DNA from: Limosilactobacillus caviae
GTDB taxonomy: Bacteria; Bacillota; Bacilli; Lactobacillales; Lactobacillaceae
Length of the DNA stretch: 64,000 nt
Assembly (NCBI RefSeq): GCF_014635905.1
Contig: NZ_BMDS01000003.1
Span: 62,001-126,000 of the forward strand
Direction of reading: 5' to 3'
The notes beneath the pieces are model-generated. The model saw nothing but the letters and a program-made list of their open reading frames with translations, did not search any database and had not been told where the DNA came from. A program made the translations under genes and the position numbers. Shown in pieces: positions 62,971 to 64,000 of this stretch; position 1 is the first letter of the stretch, and every line of letters starts with the position of its first letter.

Positions 62971-63450
62971 ATGTCAACAGTATTTTTAGTTCGCGTTCAA
63001 TTAAGCTCGGGAGTAGAACGTCATTATTTATTAGCAAATGATGTTGAGCCGGGATTGATGCATCGTTACCAGACTCGTGAAGATTGGCAAGAAGTAATTA
63101 TTGATGCATTAATTAATGTTCCGCTTGCTCCATATTTACCAAGTAAGAAAATAACTCCGCCGATTGGGACAGCCAAAGTTATGGGTGTAAAAGCAGTCGA
63201 CTTAGCAAATGTTGATAATAAAGTTCAAAGGACGCGAAGTCAATTTATAATGGCGGCAATATGGAAAAAGCAATCTGCCTTAGCAAATTATAATTATTTG
63301 CATCATGACTATGATAAGTGGACTCAGCGCCAGATTCAGGCGGATGTCGATTATTGGTGTAATTCAAAGCATCATTTGTTTGTTAATTTAGTTACAAAAT
63401 GGCGATGCTACCGTCAACGACAACGTTTACAAGCAGAACTCAGAAAATAA
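62971..63450 (+). CDS. Hypothetical protein, 159 residues
   Basis: I do not recognise this protein. It is basic and soluble: STVFLVRVQLSSGVERHYLLANDVEPGLM at the start, a helical middle, and a C-terminal region rich in Trp, Tyr, His and Arg ending CYRQRQRLQAELRK. ATG 62971 follows GAGG. It stands between the copper operon and a tRNA gene and has no terminator of its own that I can see. Confidence 0.7.
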   Translation: MSTVFLVRVQLSSGVERHYLLANDVEPGLMHRYQTREDWQEVIIDALINVPLAPYLPSKKITPPIGTAKVMGVKAVDLANVDNKVQRTRSQFIMAAIWKKQSALANYNYLHHDYDKWTQRQIQADVDYWCNSKHHLFVNLVTKWRCYRQRQRLQAELRK

Positions 63451-63460
63451 TAAAAAATGG

Positions 63461-63489
63461 TTGACTATTAGGTAACTTACATGTATAGT
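63461..63489 (+). promoter_or_regulatory. tRNA-Gln promoter
   Basis: TTGACT and TATAGT separated by 17 bases, 25 bases before the tRNA. Confidence 0.85.
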
Positions 63490-63514
63490 ATATATCGTTG
63501 TAAGTTTATCTTAT

Positions 63515-63587
63515 TGGGCATTCGCCAAACTGGTAAGGCAGTGGACTCTGAATCCATAATTTACTGGTTCGAGACCAGTATGCCCAA
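63515..63587 (+). tRNA. tRNA-Gln (anticodon CTG)
   Basis: A 73-base cloverleaf: acceptor TGGGCAT/ATGCCCA, anticodon stem GTGGA/TCCAT with loop CTCTGAA, and TTC-G-A in the T loop. The anticodon CTG reads CAG. The 3' CCA is not encoded. It has its own promoter and terminator. Confidence 0.95.
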
Positions 63588-63598
63588 TTATAACAATA

Positions 63599-63629
63599 GG
63601 TCTGTTAGGTTCATCTAACAGGCTTTTTA
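63599..63629 (+). terminator. Terminator after tRNA-Gln
   Basis: GTCTGTTAG pairs with CTAACAGGC, followed by TTTTTA. Confidence 0.85.
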
Positions 63630-63684
63630 TTTATGTCTTTTTACTAGTTATTTGTTATAATTACAGTCAAGTGAGGGGAAGAAT

Positions 63685-64000
63685 ATGGCTAGTAATTCTG
63701 ATTCTATTTACTATGTTTTAACAAAACTAAAAAATCATCCAGAATTAATTAGGAATATTAAAGCACGGTATACTAATACGATTATGATTTTATTTGATGA
63801 TTCGCTAAAAATAGCTGATGCATCATTTTACTTTCCAGTTGATCGTTTTATGGTTAACCGTTTATCTAATGACTTCGTGGCTAAGAATGGCGAATTACTT
63901 GATAAATATTTTGCAATGACTAACGGAACAAAGACAAATTATCATGATGTATGGGTAACGACTTGTCATATACCAGAGAAAAAAGTATATTTGTTAGAAC
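63685..64000 (+). CDS. Hypothetical protein, cut by the window end
   Basis: An open frame from ATG 63685, after AGGGGAAG, runs without stop to the window edge (105 codons). It begins MASNSDSIYYVLTKLKNHPE and continues with mixed alpha/beta character (TIMILFDDSLKIADASFYF; YHDVWVTTCHIPEKKVYLL). No family recognised. A -10-like TTATAATTACAG lies at 63654-63666. Confidence 0.65.
   Translation, partial: MASNSDSIYYVLTKLKNHPELIRNIKARYTNTIMILFDDSLKIADASFYFPVDRFMVNRLSNDFVAKNGELLDKYFAMTNGTKTNYHDVWVTTCHIPEKKVYLLE

Noticed and set aside
1-64000. CRISPR array, rRNA operon or complete insertion sequence
   Set aside because: No regularly spaced repeats with unique spacers, no rRNA sequence, and no intact transposase with terminal repeats were seen.

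Overview
The window looks like a chromosomal segment of a low-GC Gram-positive lactic acid bacterium of the family Lactobacillaceae, most like Limosilactobacillus reuteri or a close relative. The evidence is an AT-rich sequence with strong AGGAGG-type ribosome binding sites, the gene order rnr-smpB and cdaA-cdaR-glmM-glmS, rbsK-rbsD beside an MFS sugar carrier, an Apf/LysM wall protein, CcpA-type cre sites, an LPXTG protein, and a tmRNA with tag ANNNSNAYAYAA. The species name is inference; no database was searched.

Region 1-28 kb is mostly housekeeping. It holds RNase R and SmpB, with the tmRNA of the same pathway 19 kb further on, uracil-DNA glycosylase, phosphotransacetylase, TsaE, MurB, a ribose kinase/pyranase/transporter operon, the c-di-AMP synthase operon running into GlmM and GlmS, an OatA-like acyltransferase, the Apf-like protein, ssrA, and a two-component system. 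Between glmS and the next gene lies a compact promoter, perfect cre and terminator unit that probably encodes an unannotated CcpA-controlled small RNA of about 80 nt. Just after ssrA is a small accessory patch. It contains a decayed RelB/DinJ-YafQ toxin-antitoxin remnant and an intact ribbon-helix-helix antitoxin paired with a PemK/MazF-like toxin, both lying between two near-identical terminator repeats. It is followed by a membrane-protein gene split by one stop codon.

Region 27-48 kb is carbohydrate metabolism: a GRP-type sugar carrier, sugar O-acetyltransferase, Pgi, a XylR-type ROK repressor, a xylose-type MFS symporter, an AraC regulator, and a xylan-oligosaccharide island. The island has GH67 alpha-glucuronidase, SASA-type acetylesterase, GPH symporter, GH43 beta-xylosidase and a GH39 beta-xylosidase broken by a Trp-to-stop change. 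It is followed by a frameshifted PD-(D/E)XK nuclease-family gene, xylA and xylB. Shared operator-like sequences in front of the MFS carrier, the GH67 gene and xylA, together with cre sites, suggest one XylR/CcpA regulon. No enzyme in the island has a signal peptide, so the pathway appears to import short acetylated aldouronic xylo-oligosaccharides and dismantle them inside the cell, ending at xylulose 5-phosphate.

Region 48-56 kb is a heme-acquisition cluster. It has an ABC ATPase, permease and binding protein, two membrane-anchored NEAT proteins and a divergent LPXTG NEAT protein whose promoter overlaps a perfect cre. Several NEAT domains carry Met where the usual heme-ligand Tyr should be. 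Region 55-64 kb holds an orphan GlnL/YcbB-like response regulator divergent from argF-arcC with TTGAA repeats at both promoters, an EamA transporter, a membrane-anchored matrixin-like metalloprotease that appears to begin at an ATC codon, a copper operon (two small cupredoxins and a P1B ATPase behind CopY-type boxes), a tRNA-Gln(CTG), and a gene cut by the window edge.
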